Positions 34,868-44,019 of a stretch of DNA of 64,000 nt are shown here, in pieces. Origin of the DNA: Blepharisma japonicum (Eukaryota; Ciliophora; Heterotrichea; Heterotrichida; Blepharismidae); contig CATKHK010000001.1 in assembly GCA_949751835.1 (NCBI GenBank), positions 62,001 to 126,000 of the forward strand. The letters are read 5' to 3'. Under the pieces are notes generated by a model. That model had not been told where the DNA came from, did not search any database, and saw only the letters and a list, made by a program, of their open reading frames with translations. Both the position numbers and the translations under genes were made by a program. Positions within the stretch are counted from its first letter, which is position 1. Each line of letters starts with the position of its first letter.

Positions 34868-35746
34868 ATGCTTTTTTTAAGAAGAAATCTCTTTAAGAGG
34901 TGTTTTGCAACAATCAACTTTAACAAGGACTACTACAAAACTCTAGGAATAAACAAATCGGCGTCTAAGGCTGATATTAGGAAAGCTTATCTAAATCTTG
35001 CAAAGCAATATCATCCTGATTCACCAACAGGAAATGAGGAGAAATTCAAAGATATAGGAGAAGCCTATGAAATCTTAGGCGATGAAAGCACAAAATCACA
35101 ATATGACATAGGAAAAGCCAGTGGACAACAAGGAACTCAATATGATAATCAATATTCTGACTTTTGGGGAAGATCTAAAAAAGGCAGAACTTATCAGCAA
35201 TACCAAGACCAATATCAGAACCAATACCAGAACCAATATCAAAATACAGGGAAAAATAGGCAACAAAAAAACACATATTACTATGAATATTATAACCCTT
35301 TCACAGGAAAAAAGACTTATTATACCTACGAAGAAAATAATAATTCCAGAAATCAAGGACAGGGTCAAAATTTTAATAAAGAATGGGAAGAGTTTGTAAA
35401 GGAATTCAATAAAGGCAATTTCAGAGCACGTCCATTCAACAACCCCTTTGCAGATTTTTTCAAACAAGGCCAGCAGCAATACAATCAGCAGCAATACAAC
35501 GAGCAATATCAAAACCCATTTCAGGACAGCTTTTTTAGACCTAGAAGATCAATACTAGGTGATATTTTTATAAGAGGATTCAAGATTTTTGGATGAATTT
35601 TGCTTATTTCTATTATTAGCAGAATTCTATTTGGGACGCGTAAGCCTCCACCTGTAGATAGATATGGAAATCCAATAGAATATCAAGATGATTATCAATA
35701 TAGGCCAAGACAAGATCCTTATTATGATCCTAATCGTAGATTTTAA
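34868..35746 (+). CDS. DnaJ (J-domain) protein with Q/Y-rich linker and C-terminal membrane anchor, 292 aa
   Basis: ATG 34868 to TAA 35744-35746. Residues 1-16 ([18 protein letters not shown]) look like a mitochondrial targeting peptide. The J domain follows immediately, with [20 protein letters not shown] and the catalytic HPD motif. It stimulates an Hsp70 ATPase. The linker is rich in Q, N and Y and includes four 12-nt repeats encoding QYQD/QYQN. After a TGA-encoded Trp a hydrophobic segment ([13 protein letters not shown]) looks like a membrane anchor, followed by a Pro/Asp/Tyr-rich tail. No Zn finger or client-binding C domain is seen, so this is a class C J-protein, probably in mitochondria. 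Confidence 0.85.
35198..35245 (+). repeat. four tandem 12-bp coding repeats
   Basis: Units such as CAATACCAGAAC repeat four times with small changes and encode QYQD then QYQN three times in the DnaJ linker. Likely length-variable by slippage. Confidence 0.8.
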
Positions 35747-35933
35747 ATAACCAAAAATAAATTGTTTATTTAAAATTTTAAGCAATTACCTTTCTCCACT
35801 TATAATTTTATTTTTGCATTGTGTGATATTAATAGCCGCATAATTTCGTATTAAATTTATGCTGAAAAGATAAGGAAATACCAAGAGATAGGGATTTAAG
35901 TAAATAAAGCAAATATTAATAGTAGAAAAAATA

Positions 35934-36006
35934 AGCCTCCATCCGGGTTTGAACCGGAGACCTTTTGCTTACTAAGCAAATGCTCTGCCGACTGAGCTAT
36001 AGAGGC
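35934..36006 (-). tRNA. tRNA-Thr (anticodon AGU)
   Basis: A 73-nt cloverleaf on the minus strand. The acceptor stem is GCCTCTA with TGGAGGC (one G-U), the D arm TAGCTCAGTCGGCAGAGC, the anticodon stem TTTGC/GCAAA with loop TTAGTAA, and the T arm CCGGTTCAAACCCGG. The anticodon AGT reads ACU (and ACC after A-to-I editing). It lacks an intron, and a T-run follows the 3' end as a pol III terminator. Confidence 0.96.
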
Positions 36007-36121
36007 AACAATACTACTTTTTATCTTCCTCTATAAATATCATCTATAGAAATAAATTTTAAATTAATGTTACTAATATCCATTTCATCAAACAAAAACG
36101 CTTTATAATCCATTATTTCTA

Positions 36122-36994
36122 ATGAATCCACTGATCTCAGTTCAAGACTTTACAAATCAAGCCGCAGAATCTTTTAACATCGTCTATTGTGCCCCTGCTT
36201 CACATTCTCAATCTTCATTTATCCCAGGGTCTTACATCTATCATATTTCCGACAACACAGAAGAATACATCAAAGATGCTCGCAGTATTGAGTTCGATGA
36301 AGAAGAAAGAACCATCATCTGCTACGATGATGGCGATTTCACCTATGCCTGCAAAGCTTATTGAGGATTCAGAGCCACAGGTGTCGATGAAGTCAGGATT
36401 TTAATTGGTGGCTTAAAAGCTTGCCAAGAAATTGGCCTAGAGCTTGACGAAGGTGAGCCACCAGAGATTACTAGATCTAACCATCCTTATTTGCCCTTTA
36501 ATAACTCAGTAGTTATTACAAAAGAAGAATTCGCAAAGAAAAGCGTTTACTGTCAACAAATCCTTAGGGCAAATAGTTTGCCGTTTAACTTATTAGACGC
36601 CAGGGGGAATATGATATTGCAAGCGCAGCTGATGAAAAACTTGGAGACCAATGGAATCACGTTCAGTACTGGAAAATCTACAATTGTCCATGGAAAAGCT
36701 GCATGCTTGCTAGGTCTTTTATTGACATTTTTAGGGGAAAAATCAGTAAGTATTGTTATTGATGACACAGAAGGAATTTTAGCAAGCAGTAAAGGAAAAG
36801 CAAAAAAGAGAGAATTGTCGTTCCATATGGTGCCTGATGGAGGAGAAATACCTGATAGTGGAGCTACCAGGTCACCGAGAAAGTCAGGAGAAGAAAAGCA
36901 TTATAAGCTGCCAGTTGATGACAAAAATGAGACCAAAAAGCCTGAACCTGGAAGATCAAATACAATATGTTGCAATGCGTGTAGTCTATTTTAA
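36122..36994 (+). CDS. double rhodanese-like sulfurtransferase homologue, probably inactive, with C-terminal CaaX-like end, 290 aa
   Basis: ATG 36122 to TAA 36992-36994, one TGA-encoded Trp in AYWGFR. The first half contains a rhodanese pattern (CYDDGDFTYACKAYWGFRA, then VRILIGGLKACQ) as in 3-mercaptopyruvate or thiosulfate sulfurtransferases. The second half has FNLLDARG and a diverged active-site loop, STGKSTIVHGKAAC (about residues 182-195). The catalytic Cys normally sits as TCGSG/TCGTG, and here that position is Ser. After a Lys/Glu-rich linker the protein ends CCNACSLF. CSLF fits a CaaX prenylation box with nearby Cys for acylation. A membrane-tethered non-catalytic role is inferred. 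Confidence 0.65.
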
Positions 36995-37016
36995 GCTAAA
37001 TTATTTCACAAATTAT

Positions 37017-37817
37017 TTATTTTTTAATCACCGAATTTGATGATATATAAAATTCAGATTGATCAAAAATAATTAAAGGATTCGTCACTTCTAAAGATAA
37101 GTTATTTTTCGACTTTATGCAACTAGACCCAATACCAATAATTTTATTGTGATTCATATAGCTTGATCTTGGTCTGTTTCTTATTTTGCTAAATTTATTC
37201 ACAGTCTTTTCTTCACGGTTTGTAGAAGGTGAATCTCTTATATAAATTTTTTTAAGCAACTCATTAGTAAAAGGCGTATTTCCAGGCTTATCATTAAATA
37301 TAAGTGGAACAGCTGTTTGTTTTAATTCTTGGTAATGTTTTAGAAGCTCAGTGTTTTTTATTTGAAAAGTATCATCGAGTGACTGATTTTGTGTTGTTTG
37401 AAAAAAATTCAAACATTGATCTTTGTAATTGGAATTAGGATGCCTTGATAAGAGTCTTCTAGATTTTAAAGAAGAGTTTAAAGGAGAAATTCCAGCGTCA
37501 AATGAAACTGATACTGGCGATTTATCCATTGAGAAACTGCTATTTGCAATTTTATTGCTCGGAGAAGTGCTAGGAGATGCAGCTGCATATAAATAGGTCA
37601 AAAGGCGAGAATGAGCTGGGCGCTTTGGTGTGTGCATACTGTTTGTCCTTGCAGGAAGATTTGTGTCTGCTTTGTGACTCTTTGATTTCTTGAAGACTTG
37701 CAAAACAGGGTGTCTTGATTTAGAAGGATTAAATAGTTTTTTCCTTTCTTCTCTATAAGAGAAGTTATCTATATCTCTATAAGAAATCGCGCTTTTTGAT
37801 AGTGCTTTTTTACTCAT
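37017..37817 (-). CDS. hypothetical Ser/Lys-rich protein, 266 aa
   Basis: ATG 37815-37817 to TAA 37017-37019, no TGA codons. The protein is basic and low in order: Ser, Asn, Lys and Pro-rich, with SPS/TPK/SPV motifs that suit proline-directed kinases and 14-3-3 partners. No domain is recognised. It is the last of four minus-strand genes with gaps of only 37, 45 and 39 nt between stop and start codons. Confidence 0.65.
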   Translation of the reverse strand: MSKKALSKSAISYRDIDNFSYREERKKLFNPSKSRHPVLQVFKKSKSHKADTNLPARTNSMHTPKRPAHSRLLTYLYAAASPSTSPSNKIANSSFSMDKSPVSVSFDAGISPLNSSLKSRRLLSRHPNSNYKDQCLNFFQTTQNQSLDDTFQIKNTELLKHYQELKQTAVPLIFNDKPGNTPFTNELLKKIYIRDSPSTNREEKTVNKFSKIRNRPRSSYMNHNKIIGIGSSCIKSKNNLSLEVTNPLIIFDQSEFYISSNSVIKK

Positions 37818-37854
37818 AACTTTGTATCACTAACTTATAAACACCCATATTAAT

Positions 37855-38763
37855 TTAATTGATATTAAGGAAAGCTTCCCTCAGCCATGCATGATTTAAC
37901 GCATCTTTGACGCTGAATCTTTGTTGTGGGTCGACTACAAGGAGATTTGATATAAAATCAAATGCAAGAGAACTTATTTCGTTTTTTCTTTTCTTATATC
38001 TGCCATCTATAATTTTCTTTGAAATTTCTGGCTGTCTGTTCCCATCAAATGGTAAAACTCCATGAAGCAAATAATAAGCCACCACCCCTGCAGCCCAAGA
38101 GTCACTTTTAGGCCCAAAATTTCCATCAAAAATTTCAGGTGACACAAAGTGTTGCATTCCATTATACTGACTGACTTTTCTTTTATTCTGTGGCTTTATA
38201 ATTTCGGCTCTCGTGAAATCCACAATCTTAACTTGGCTATCCACCAATTTAATATTATCCAGGTTGATTTTCAAATGTACATATTCTTTGCTATGCAAGT
38301 AATCAAGTGCTTGCAATACTTGTTTAATAATTCTTGCTGCTTCATCTTCTTTTAATTTATTTCTTTCCCTTATTATATCTAAAAGTCCATAGTCTTCACA
38401 GTCCTCCATGACAATATGAAAGACATTTTCGTCTTCAAAAACTTCGAATATTTTAATTATATTGGGATGATCTAGAACACTGAGAACATTTATTTCGTTT
38501 TTGAGCAAAGCCATGTTTTCTTCTGGGTTCTTTTTGTAGACGCTTCTTATAGAAACTTTTTGGGCTGAGTTGAGCTTTGAGATGGCTTTTCTTATGACGC
38601 CGAGGTCTGAAGGGATTGTCTGGCCTGTAAAACTGTAAAATTCTTCGATTTTTGTGTCAGTATTGGTGCGGACTCCAAGCACTGAGCTAACTATTTCATC
38701 ATTATGAATTGTTTCTAATTCTGTTGTCCGATCTGAGATGCAAGCACTTGCACAAACTCCCAT
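37855..38763 (-). CDS. CAMK-like protein pseudokinase with N-myristoylation signal, 302 aa
   Basis: ATG 38761-38763 to TAA 37855-37857. Upstream codons are open but contain no other ATG, and the N terminus MGVCASACIS suits myristoylation of Gly2 with palmitoylated Cys4 and Cys8. A kinase fold follows (NEINVLSVLDHPNIIKIFEVFED, SPEIFDG, SDSWAAGVVAYYLLHGVLPF, RFSVKDALNHAWL), closest to CDPK/CaMK kinases. Catalytic residues are lost: the beta-3 VAIK Lys is Arg73, HRD-LKPEN is H163-L-K-INLDN so the base Asp is Lys165, and DFG is DFT (D182). There are no EF hands. I infer a membrane-bound scaffold or regulator. Confidence 0.8.
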   Translation of the reverse strand: MGVCASACISDRTTELETIHNDEIVSSVLGVRTNTDTKIEEFYSFTGQTIPSDLGVIRKAISKLNSAQKVSIRSVYKKNPEENMALLKNEINVLSVLDHPNIIKIFEVFEDENVFHIVMEDCEDYGLLDIIRERNKLKEDEAARIIKQVLQALDYLHSKEYVHLKINLDNIKLVDSQVKIVDFTRAEIIKPQNKRKVSQYNGMQHFVSPEIFDGNFGPKSDSWAAGVVAYYLLHGVLPFDGNRQPEISKKIIDGRYKKRKNEISSLAFDFISNLLVVDPQQRFSVKDALNHAWLREAFLNIN

Positions 38764-38808
38764 TAATAAATATAATTTTATTACAAGAAGCTTCAAGATT
38801 TTATTTTA

Positions 38809-39186
38809 TTAAATCCAAGCTTCCTTAGAAATCCGTGTCTTTGGGACAGTCTTGCTCCTTATCAAAACCCTATCTGTTTGGTGTGAGTCAGAAATAATCC
38901 TCACTATTATATCTTCTTTTTGGCTTATAACCATTCTTAAATGCTGATTTTTCTCTTTCATACAATTTATTACAAAATTTGCCTGTGAAATTTCTTGTTC
39001 TTTAAGCAAAATCTTATAGTTCAAGTTTTTCTTTAATTCTAACAAATCAGTGATTTGGCTTAAAAATGCTCTTTCTGTTGCTGTATTAGCGTCTTTTCCT
39101 GGGGATTTATTTTCTCATCTATTTCTAGCAGCGTCTTCAAAGAACTTCCCTTTGGTGTGGAAGTTTACAAGCTCTTTTTTCCTCAT
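38809..39186 (-). CDS. small coiled-coil protein, 125 aa
   Basis: ATG 39184-39186 to TAA 38809-38811, with a TGA Trp in NRWENK. The N-terminal third (MRKKELVNFHTKGKFFEDAA) is basic. The middle is a Leu/Lys/Glu coiled coil, and the end is Arg/Thr/Ser-rich. No family is recognised. It sits between the pseudokinase and the PWWP-TFIIS gene. Confidence 0.6.
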
Positions 39187-39225
39187 ATTTAAATGCTGTA
39201 ATAACACAATTAATTATAAACAAAA

Positions 39226-40308
39226 CTAATTGGCCTCAGTGGCAGCTTCATAGGCTACTGGACTGATATTCTTAATATCTCTTATCATAATTCTGAAGTA
39301 ATACCTATATTTAGACGACATAGAAGGATCCTTTGTTCTTAAATTCTTTTCAATAGACAAAGCTAGCTCCTGAGCTTTTTCTATTGCGAACTTATTATTT
39401 TCTAGGACTTTAGCGATTTTACAACAAACTCGTCTTCTCAAGCACTTGTCAGCGATATAAGACTCATCAGAGACTGGCTTGAAAACTTTTTCGCATCCTT
39501 CTAAGCCCAGACTTCCTTGTTCTCGGATTTTTTTCCAATATTCCCTTAGCCTTAAAGCGACCTCAGCTAGTTCTTTGAGCACATCACAATTACTTTTCTG
39601 ACATAAATTAGCTAAGAGCTTAACTATTTTTTTAATTGGATTTTTCGCTAAAAGTTTTGCATTTATGTCAAGTTCTATTAATTCATAAAGACTCTCACAA
39701 ATTTCGGTAATTTTGTCTTTTTCGTCACTAATTTCTTCAGTGAATTCTGATAGCAGTTTTTCATGTCTGGCCAAAATATTTGTGGTTTTTCTGGATTTTG
39801 TTTTGATTTGGAGTTCACTGATCTTATGGATTTTTTCTTCAATCAACCTTTTTAGCTGCTCAAGTTTAAAATTAGGCTCTTTCGGCTGGGCTAGAGCATC
39901 AGCGTTTAATATGACTTCTTTTGGCCTATTCTTTTTCTTAATCAAAGCTTCGTTAATGCTTGAAAGATTAGAAACGTTTAAGATTCCGTCATAAAGCTGT
40001 TTTGCGATTCCTATACATATCGATAATCATTTATTGCCTGGAGCTCTGCCTTTCAATTTAGAATGCTGGGTATAATAAGTATCAAATTCATTTATATATT
40101 TAGATGACAAAGAAGCGCTGCCTATAGTTTACTGTGTATTCTCTCCTATGAAATTGATTGTATATTGTATATCTTCATTCGAGCGTAGCTGGCTTGTCTT
40201 TCCAACCTTGCTTATCTAATTAAAAATTACTACTCCTGGTCATCATGGGTATCCTCGTATTTTTGCCCATACTAGTTGGTCTTCTTCATAGACCATGCCT
40301 TCAGTCAT
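39226..40308 (-). CDS. PWWP plus TFIIS N-terminal and central-domain protein, 350 aa, two introns
   Basis: The coding parts on the minus strand are 40231-40308, 40133-40215 and 39226-40117; stop TAG. Both introns are 15 nt and both remove in-frame stops. The N terminus carries a PWWP domain (LVWAKIRGYPWWPGV), in which both W residues of PWWP are TGA codons, followed by YTINFIGEN. The second half contains a TFIIS N-terminal (LW) bundle (IKKIVKLLANL...ALRLREYWKKI) and a TFIIS central-domain-like bundle (DKCLRRRVCCKIAKVLENN...AQELALSIEKNLRTKDPSM...YRYYFRIMIRDIKNI). The zinc ribbon that stimulates RNA cleavage is absent. PWWP domains bind methylated H3K36 nucleosomes, so a Pol II elongation adaptor similar to LEDGF/HRP-2 plus a TFIIS core is likely. 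Confidence 0.8.
40118..40132 (-). other. 15-nt intron 2 in PWWP-TFIIS gene
   Basis: GTAAACTATAGGCAG on the minus strand; removes an in-frame TAA and joins GENT-H to ASLSSKY. An earlier AG at 11 nt would not restore the frame. Confidence 0.8.
40216..40230 (-). other. 15-nt intron 1 in PWWP-TFIIS gene
   Basis: GTAATTTTTAATTAG on the minus strand, directly after the PWWPGV codons; removes an in-frame TAG. Confidence 0.88.
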
Positions 40309-40350
40309 TTTCCTAATTAATTTTTAGCCATACTTAATTTAAGATGTTAT

Positions 40351-41292
40351 TTAGATTATCCAGTCTCTGGGAGTGACTAGTACACTCATCAATCTCTCTT
40401 CAGCAGACCCAGGAGCAAGTGTATGCTTATATTCCCACCTTGCAGATAATGGGCAAGGCATCAGTATTGCTTCAATATTCGCATCAGGAGTAACCAAGCC
40501 AAATTTTGTTCCTCTATCATAAACCAAATTAAATTCCACATAGTGGCCTCTTCTTATTTTTTGCCATCTCCTTTGGTCTTTATTAAAAGGCTCATCCACA
40601 TGCTTTTTTACTATTTCTGGGTAACTTCTTACAAAAGCGTCACCACATTTTGCAACAAACTGTCTCAATATTTCTTTATCGAGACAATCTAAATCATCAA
40701 AAAATATTCCACCAATTCCACGTCTAAATCCACGATGGGCAATATTAAAATATTTATCGCATTCAATTTTGAATTGTGGGTAAAAGTCAGGACTGGCAAA
40801 ATCGCAGGCATTTTTATGTTCAGTGTGGAATAAAACACAATCAGCTTCATCTAAATAATAAGGGGTTAAATCTGAACCTCCTGCAAACCATCAGACTTGT
40901 GCTTCACCATTTAAGGTCACTTCTAAGTATCTGTAATTGGCGTGAACAGTAGGACAGTGAGGATTTCTTGGGTGTATAACTAAACTACAGCTAGCTGCAT
41001 ATATTAAATAATCAGCCACCCTTGATAAATCAATATTTTTACCTCTTTCTGTAATATATTTTGCCAGATTCAGCGATAAAGGAATTTCTAATTCAGTGAA
41101 GTTTATGCCACCTTTTTCGAAAACTCTACCATTTTGTATGACGTTGGCTTGGCCATGGCCATTGTGATCATGTCGCTCCCAGCTATCATGAAGAAATGGA
41201 GAGCCTTCTATGGCTTCTAATGATTCTGTAATCTTTTTTTGGATTTCTTGGATGGTTTCTCTAGCTTTTGCTCTAAATGAGGTATCAGCCAT
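40351..41292 (-). CDS. oxygen-dependent coproporphyrinogen III oxidase, 313 aa
   Basis: ATG 41290-41292 to TAA 40351-40353. Signatures include FEKGGINFTE (flavour of the family KGGVN motif), NPHCPTVHANYR, the WWFAGGSDLTPYY segment in which the first W is TGA, HRGFRRGIGGIFFDDL, RRGHYVEFNLVYDRGTKFGL, and a C-terminal ARWEYKH. It catalyses oxidative decarboxylation of two propionates to vinyls, giving protoporphyrinogen IX. The length fits the cytosolic/bacterial-type enzyme; no obvious mitochondrial leader is seen. Haem synthesis by this organism at this step is supported. Confidence 0.95.
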
Positions 41293-41662
41293 TTATTAAG
41301 ATATAGAGCTAGTAATGAAGGATAATTTAAAAAATAAATTTTTTAGGCAATAGTTCAGCTATCAACAATTATTTTATCTAAAAAGCATAATGAAAAATAA
41401 ATAAAACATTGCTAATATTTTTTTCAAAATTTGAAAAAGAAAATATTATAATTTATATTAAATCTAAGTGTCTAACCTAATAAAAAGTAATATTTCTGAA
41501 ATGGAGAGTTTGACTTTTTAATTAAATAATTAATTTTTCCAAAAAAAATAAATTATGTTTTTTTATTAGATTTATAATTATTTTTGAAAACTAAATACAT
41601 TATGATATTTATAGTAATTATATATCAATATTTAAGAAGTTTAAAAAAGCATTAAACTAATA
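41293..41662. other. AT-rich spacer between divergent genes
   Basis: Very AT-rich, no gene seen; promoter region for the oxidase gene and the coiled-coil gene. Confidence 0.5.
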
Positions 41663-42280
41663 ATGGAAGAAGGACAAAATTATGATGAAAAAATTCCTGA
41701 TATCTTAGGAGAAATAGAAAGACACAAAGACACAAATAAAGCTATGGAAATCAGACTCCAATTAAAAAACCAAGAAATTGATCAGCTTAAAAAAATTCTT
41801 GAATCAAGTCAACATCATCTAAGCCTTCAACTCCACCTAATGAAATTAAATTCAAAAGCCATGCTAATTGATCCTTCTGTAAATTCTGAAATAAACTCAA
41901 TCAGAGCTCTAAAACAAACTAAAAAAGCCGAACTTTCAGCTCAAGAATCATTGAATGCTGAATTGACTAATAAGCAGTTCATGAAAGGTGGAAAATATCA
42001 ACAAAAATGGCAGCAGCTATATGAAGAAATTTATTATGGGTTTAAAAACTATGCTGAAGGAAGGCTACAAGATGCCCATCTTCAGCTTCAGCTGGAAGGA
42101 TTAAAATCTCAAGAAATGAGACAGAGGATTGATGAGAATAAAGAACTTGCTGAATCGCTAGAAAAAGAAGCAGTGGAGCTACAAACGAAAGTTAATGACT
42201 TGCAGAACAGCTATAAAAAGAGCTTGGACCATTTAGAAGCATTAAAGCAAGAGAGTGTGAAAGTGAAGAGAAGTGGATAA
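41663..42280 (+). CDS. coiled-coil protein, 205 aa
   Basis: ATG 41663 to TAA 42278-42280, no TGA. Two coiled-coil blocks (about residues 15-80 and 130-200) surround a conserved-looking centre KGGKYQQKWQQLYEEIYYGF. The shape and composition suit an axonemal or centriolar component, but no family is recognised. It is convergent with the next minus-strand gene, 51 bp between stops. Confidence 0.7.
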   Translation: MEEGQNYDEKIPDILGEIERHKDTNKAMEIRLQLKNQEIDQLKKILESSQHHLSLQLHLMKLNSKAMLIDPSVNSEINSIRALKQTKKAELSAQESLNAELTNKQFMKGGKYQQKWQQLYEEIYYGFKNYAEGRLQDAHLQLQLEGLKSQEMRQRIDENKELAESLEKEAVELQTKVNDLQNSYKKSLDHLEALKQESVKVKRSG

Positions 42281-42331
42281 ATATTTAATAAGCTATTTAT
42301 GACAAAAGTTTAATAGCTTCTCTATATTATA

Positions 42332-43504
42332 TTAACACTGACTTTTAATTATTCTTATTTCTTCTTTACGCTTGCTATCAATCTCCTCCGTAATTTTTTT
42401 GATTTCTTCATTCATCGATATTTTCATTTGCTCTATAATTTTCGCAAATAATGGCCCTTGTCCTTCTAAATCTTGTATCTGTGCTTGATATTTTACTTTT
42501 ATATCAGTCACAAGTCTACTTTTTTCACTATAACTTCGTTCCATAATTTCCATGATTTTTTCTTCAAGCTCTTCTATATCAGGCAATGGGGAAAATTTAG
42601 AAAAACCTCCTGATCTGTCACTTTCTTGGTGTCTTGGGCTCGGAGATGCGGGCAATTCTTGCTCATTTTCATATAACTCGCTGAAATCAAAATTAAAAAC
42701 CGCTGAGCTTCGGCTTCTGCATGATAAAGATTGCGAAGCGTCCATTGACATGCTTAGTTTCTTTTGTTTTCTTTGGGCAAGCCGCTCTTCTAGGCTACTT
42801 TCCATTGATTTTAAATCTCCTCCAGCTCTTTTTGTTACTTTTTTTACACGTGTGTCGTTGTTTTCTACGATTCTTTCTAAATTTCTGGCAGCTTTTGGAT
42901 TACTTCTAATGATTTTTCGGGATAATTCTTGGGGATTTAATTTCTTTTCTTCTTCGTGAGGCTTAAAAGCTTTTAATTCTCCTCCATAATGTGTTCTTGA
43001 CCTATTTCTTGGTGAAGTAGGAGCTGATCTTATAAGATCTTCTTCATATAAATTAATTTGTTGCTTTATAGGTTTTGTGCCTGGCTCAGGGGGTTTTATA
43101 ACATTTATTGAAACTCCATCAGTAGGTTCTACAGCTGTTTTTTCTACACTTGCTGCTACTTCACTTGGGATTTCTACTGGCTTTTCTTCATACCTGACAA
43201 GTTTTTTTTCCTCCTTTGGAGCTGCTTTTGTCCTTCGCCTTTTGTGGTCTTCATTCATAAGCTTCAAAATTTCTGGTCTCATTAGTGTCTTGTGCATTCT
43301 ATCTTGAAAATCGTAGAATCTTGGATCGTTTATGTGTTCAAAATATTCAATTATTTCACTATAAAACTGGATTAGCCTTTGTAAGTTTTCCAAAGTGCAT
43401 TCAGTTTCAAGGTCGATTTCTTTGTCGAGAAGTCGGGCTGCGTAGTCTTCAGGCAGTTGAGGAATATTTTTCAGCTTGGATTGATTTCTCAAAGGTTTTT
43501 GCAT
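42332..43504 (-). CDS. hypothetical protein with N-terminal helical module and C-terminal coiled coil, 390 aa
   Basis: ATG 43502-43504 to TAA 42332-42334. Residues 1-80 form a helical domain (ENLQRLIQFYSEIIEYFEH). A basic, Pro/Ser-rich linker follows (APTSPRNRSRTHYGG) with putative CDK-type sites. Residues 310-390 are a coiled coil ending in DSKRKEEIRIIKSQC. No TGA codon is used inside. No family is recognised; a cytoskeletal adaptor is possible. Confidence 0.65.
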   Translation of the reverse strand: MQKPLRNQSKLKNIPQLPEDYAARLLDKEIDLETECTLENLQRLIQFYSEIIEYFEHINDPRFYDFQDRMHKTLMRPEILKLMNEDHKRRRTKAAPKEEKKLVRYEEKPVEIPSEVAASVEKTAVEPTDGVSINVIKPPEPGTKPIKQQINLYEEDLIRSAPTSPRNRSRTHYGGELKAFKPHEEEKKLNPQELSRKIIRSNPKAARNLERIVENNDTRVKKVTKRAGGDLKSMESSLEERLAQRKQKKLSMSMDASQSLSCRSRSSAVFNFDFSELYENEQELPASPSPRHQESDRSGGFSKFSPLPDIEELEEKIMEIMERSYSEKSRLVTDIKVKYQAQIQDLEGQGPLFAKIIEQMKISMNEEIKKITEEIDSKRKEEIRIIKSQC

Positions 43505-43636
43505 TTTTCAATGAAATCCAGCTTATTTGTTATAATTAATAAGCTGCCTAATATTCTTGTTTATTTTTATTAAAATATTGCTTTTAGTTATGATTAGTAA
43601 GAAGAAGACAGCTTTTGAGATTAAACATGCATTAAA

Positions 43637-43807
43637 TTATGAGTGACCGCTTGCTTTAAGTTTCCTTATTTCTTCTCTTAGGTGCATTACTTTTGCTTCT
43701 AAATTCTGGACTTTATTAGATAAAAATTCGTTTTCTTCTCGATCTCTTTTGGCTTCACGCTCCATTTCTTCCAGTTTTTTTGATAACTTTCCTCTTTGGT
43801 CTGACAT
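43637..43807 (-). CDS. small coiled-coil protein, 56 aa
   Basis: ATG 43805-43807 to TAA 43637-43639. The whole 56-aa product is one charged helix (LEEMEREAKRDREENEFL, then LEAKVMHLREEIRKLKAS) with heptad-like Leu/Val spacing. Composition differs sharply from the AT-rich flanks (Glu, Arg and Lys codons rather than Ile/Asn/Tyr), which argues for a real gene. Function unknown. Confidence 0.55.
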   Translation of the reverse strand: MSDQRGKLSKKLEEMEREAKRDREENEFLSNKVQNLEAKVMHLREEIRKLKASGHS

Positions 43808-44019
43808 TTATAATTTATTACTCTATCAGCTAATGTAATAATCAAATTAAAAACTAATCTTAAACAATAAAAAACTCATAAGATCAATAAGAATATTTAT
43901 TATTCCCACAATCCTTATCAAATACTATCCAACCTTCTTCATTCCCAGCCTAAATTCTTAATAATTCCTCAATAATATTCAGTGCACCAATACTTAATAT
44001 CTCCATATTCCAAATAAAA

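Noticed and set aside
38764-38796. Extended N terminus of the pseudokinase as a signal peptide
   Set aside because: It would need a TTG start; the first ATG gives an MG terminus fit for myristoylation, which is the simpler reading.
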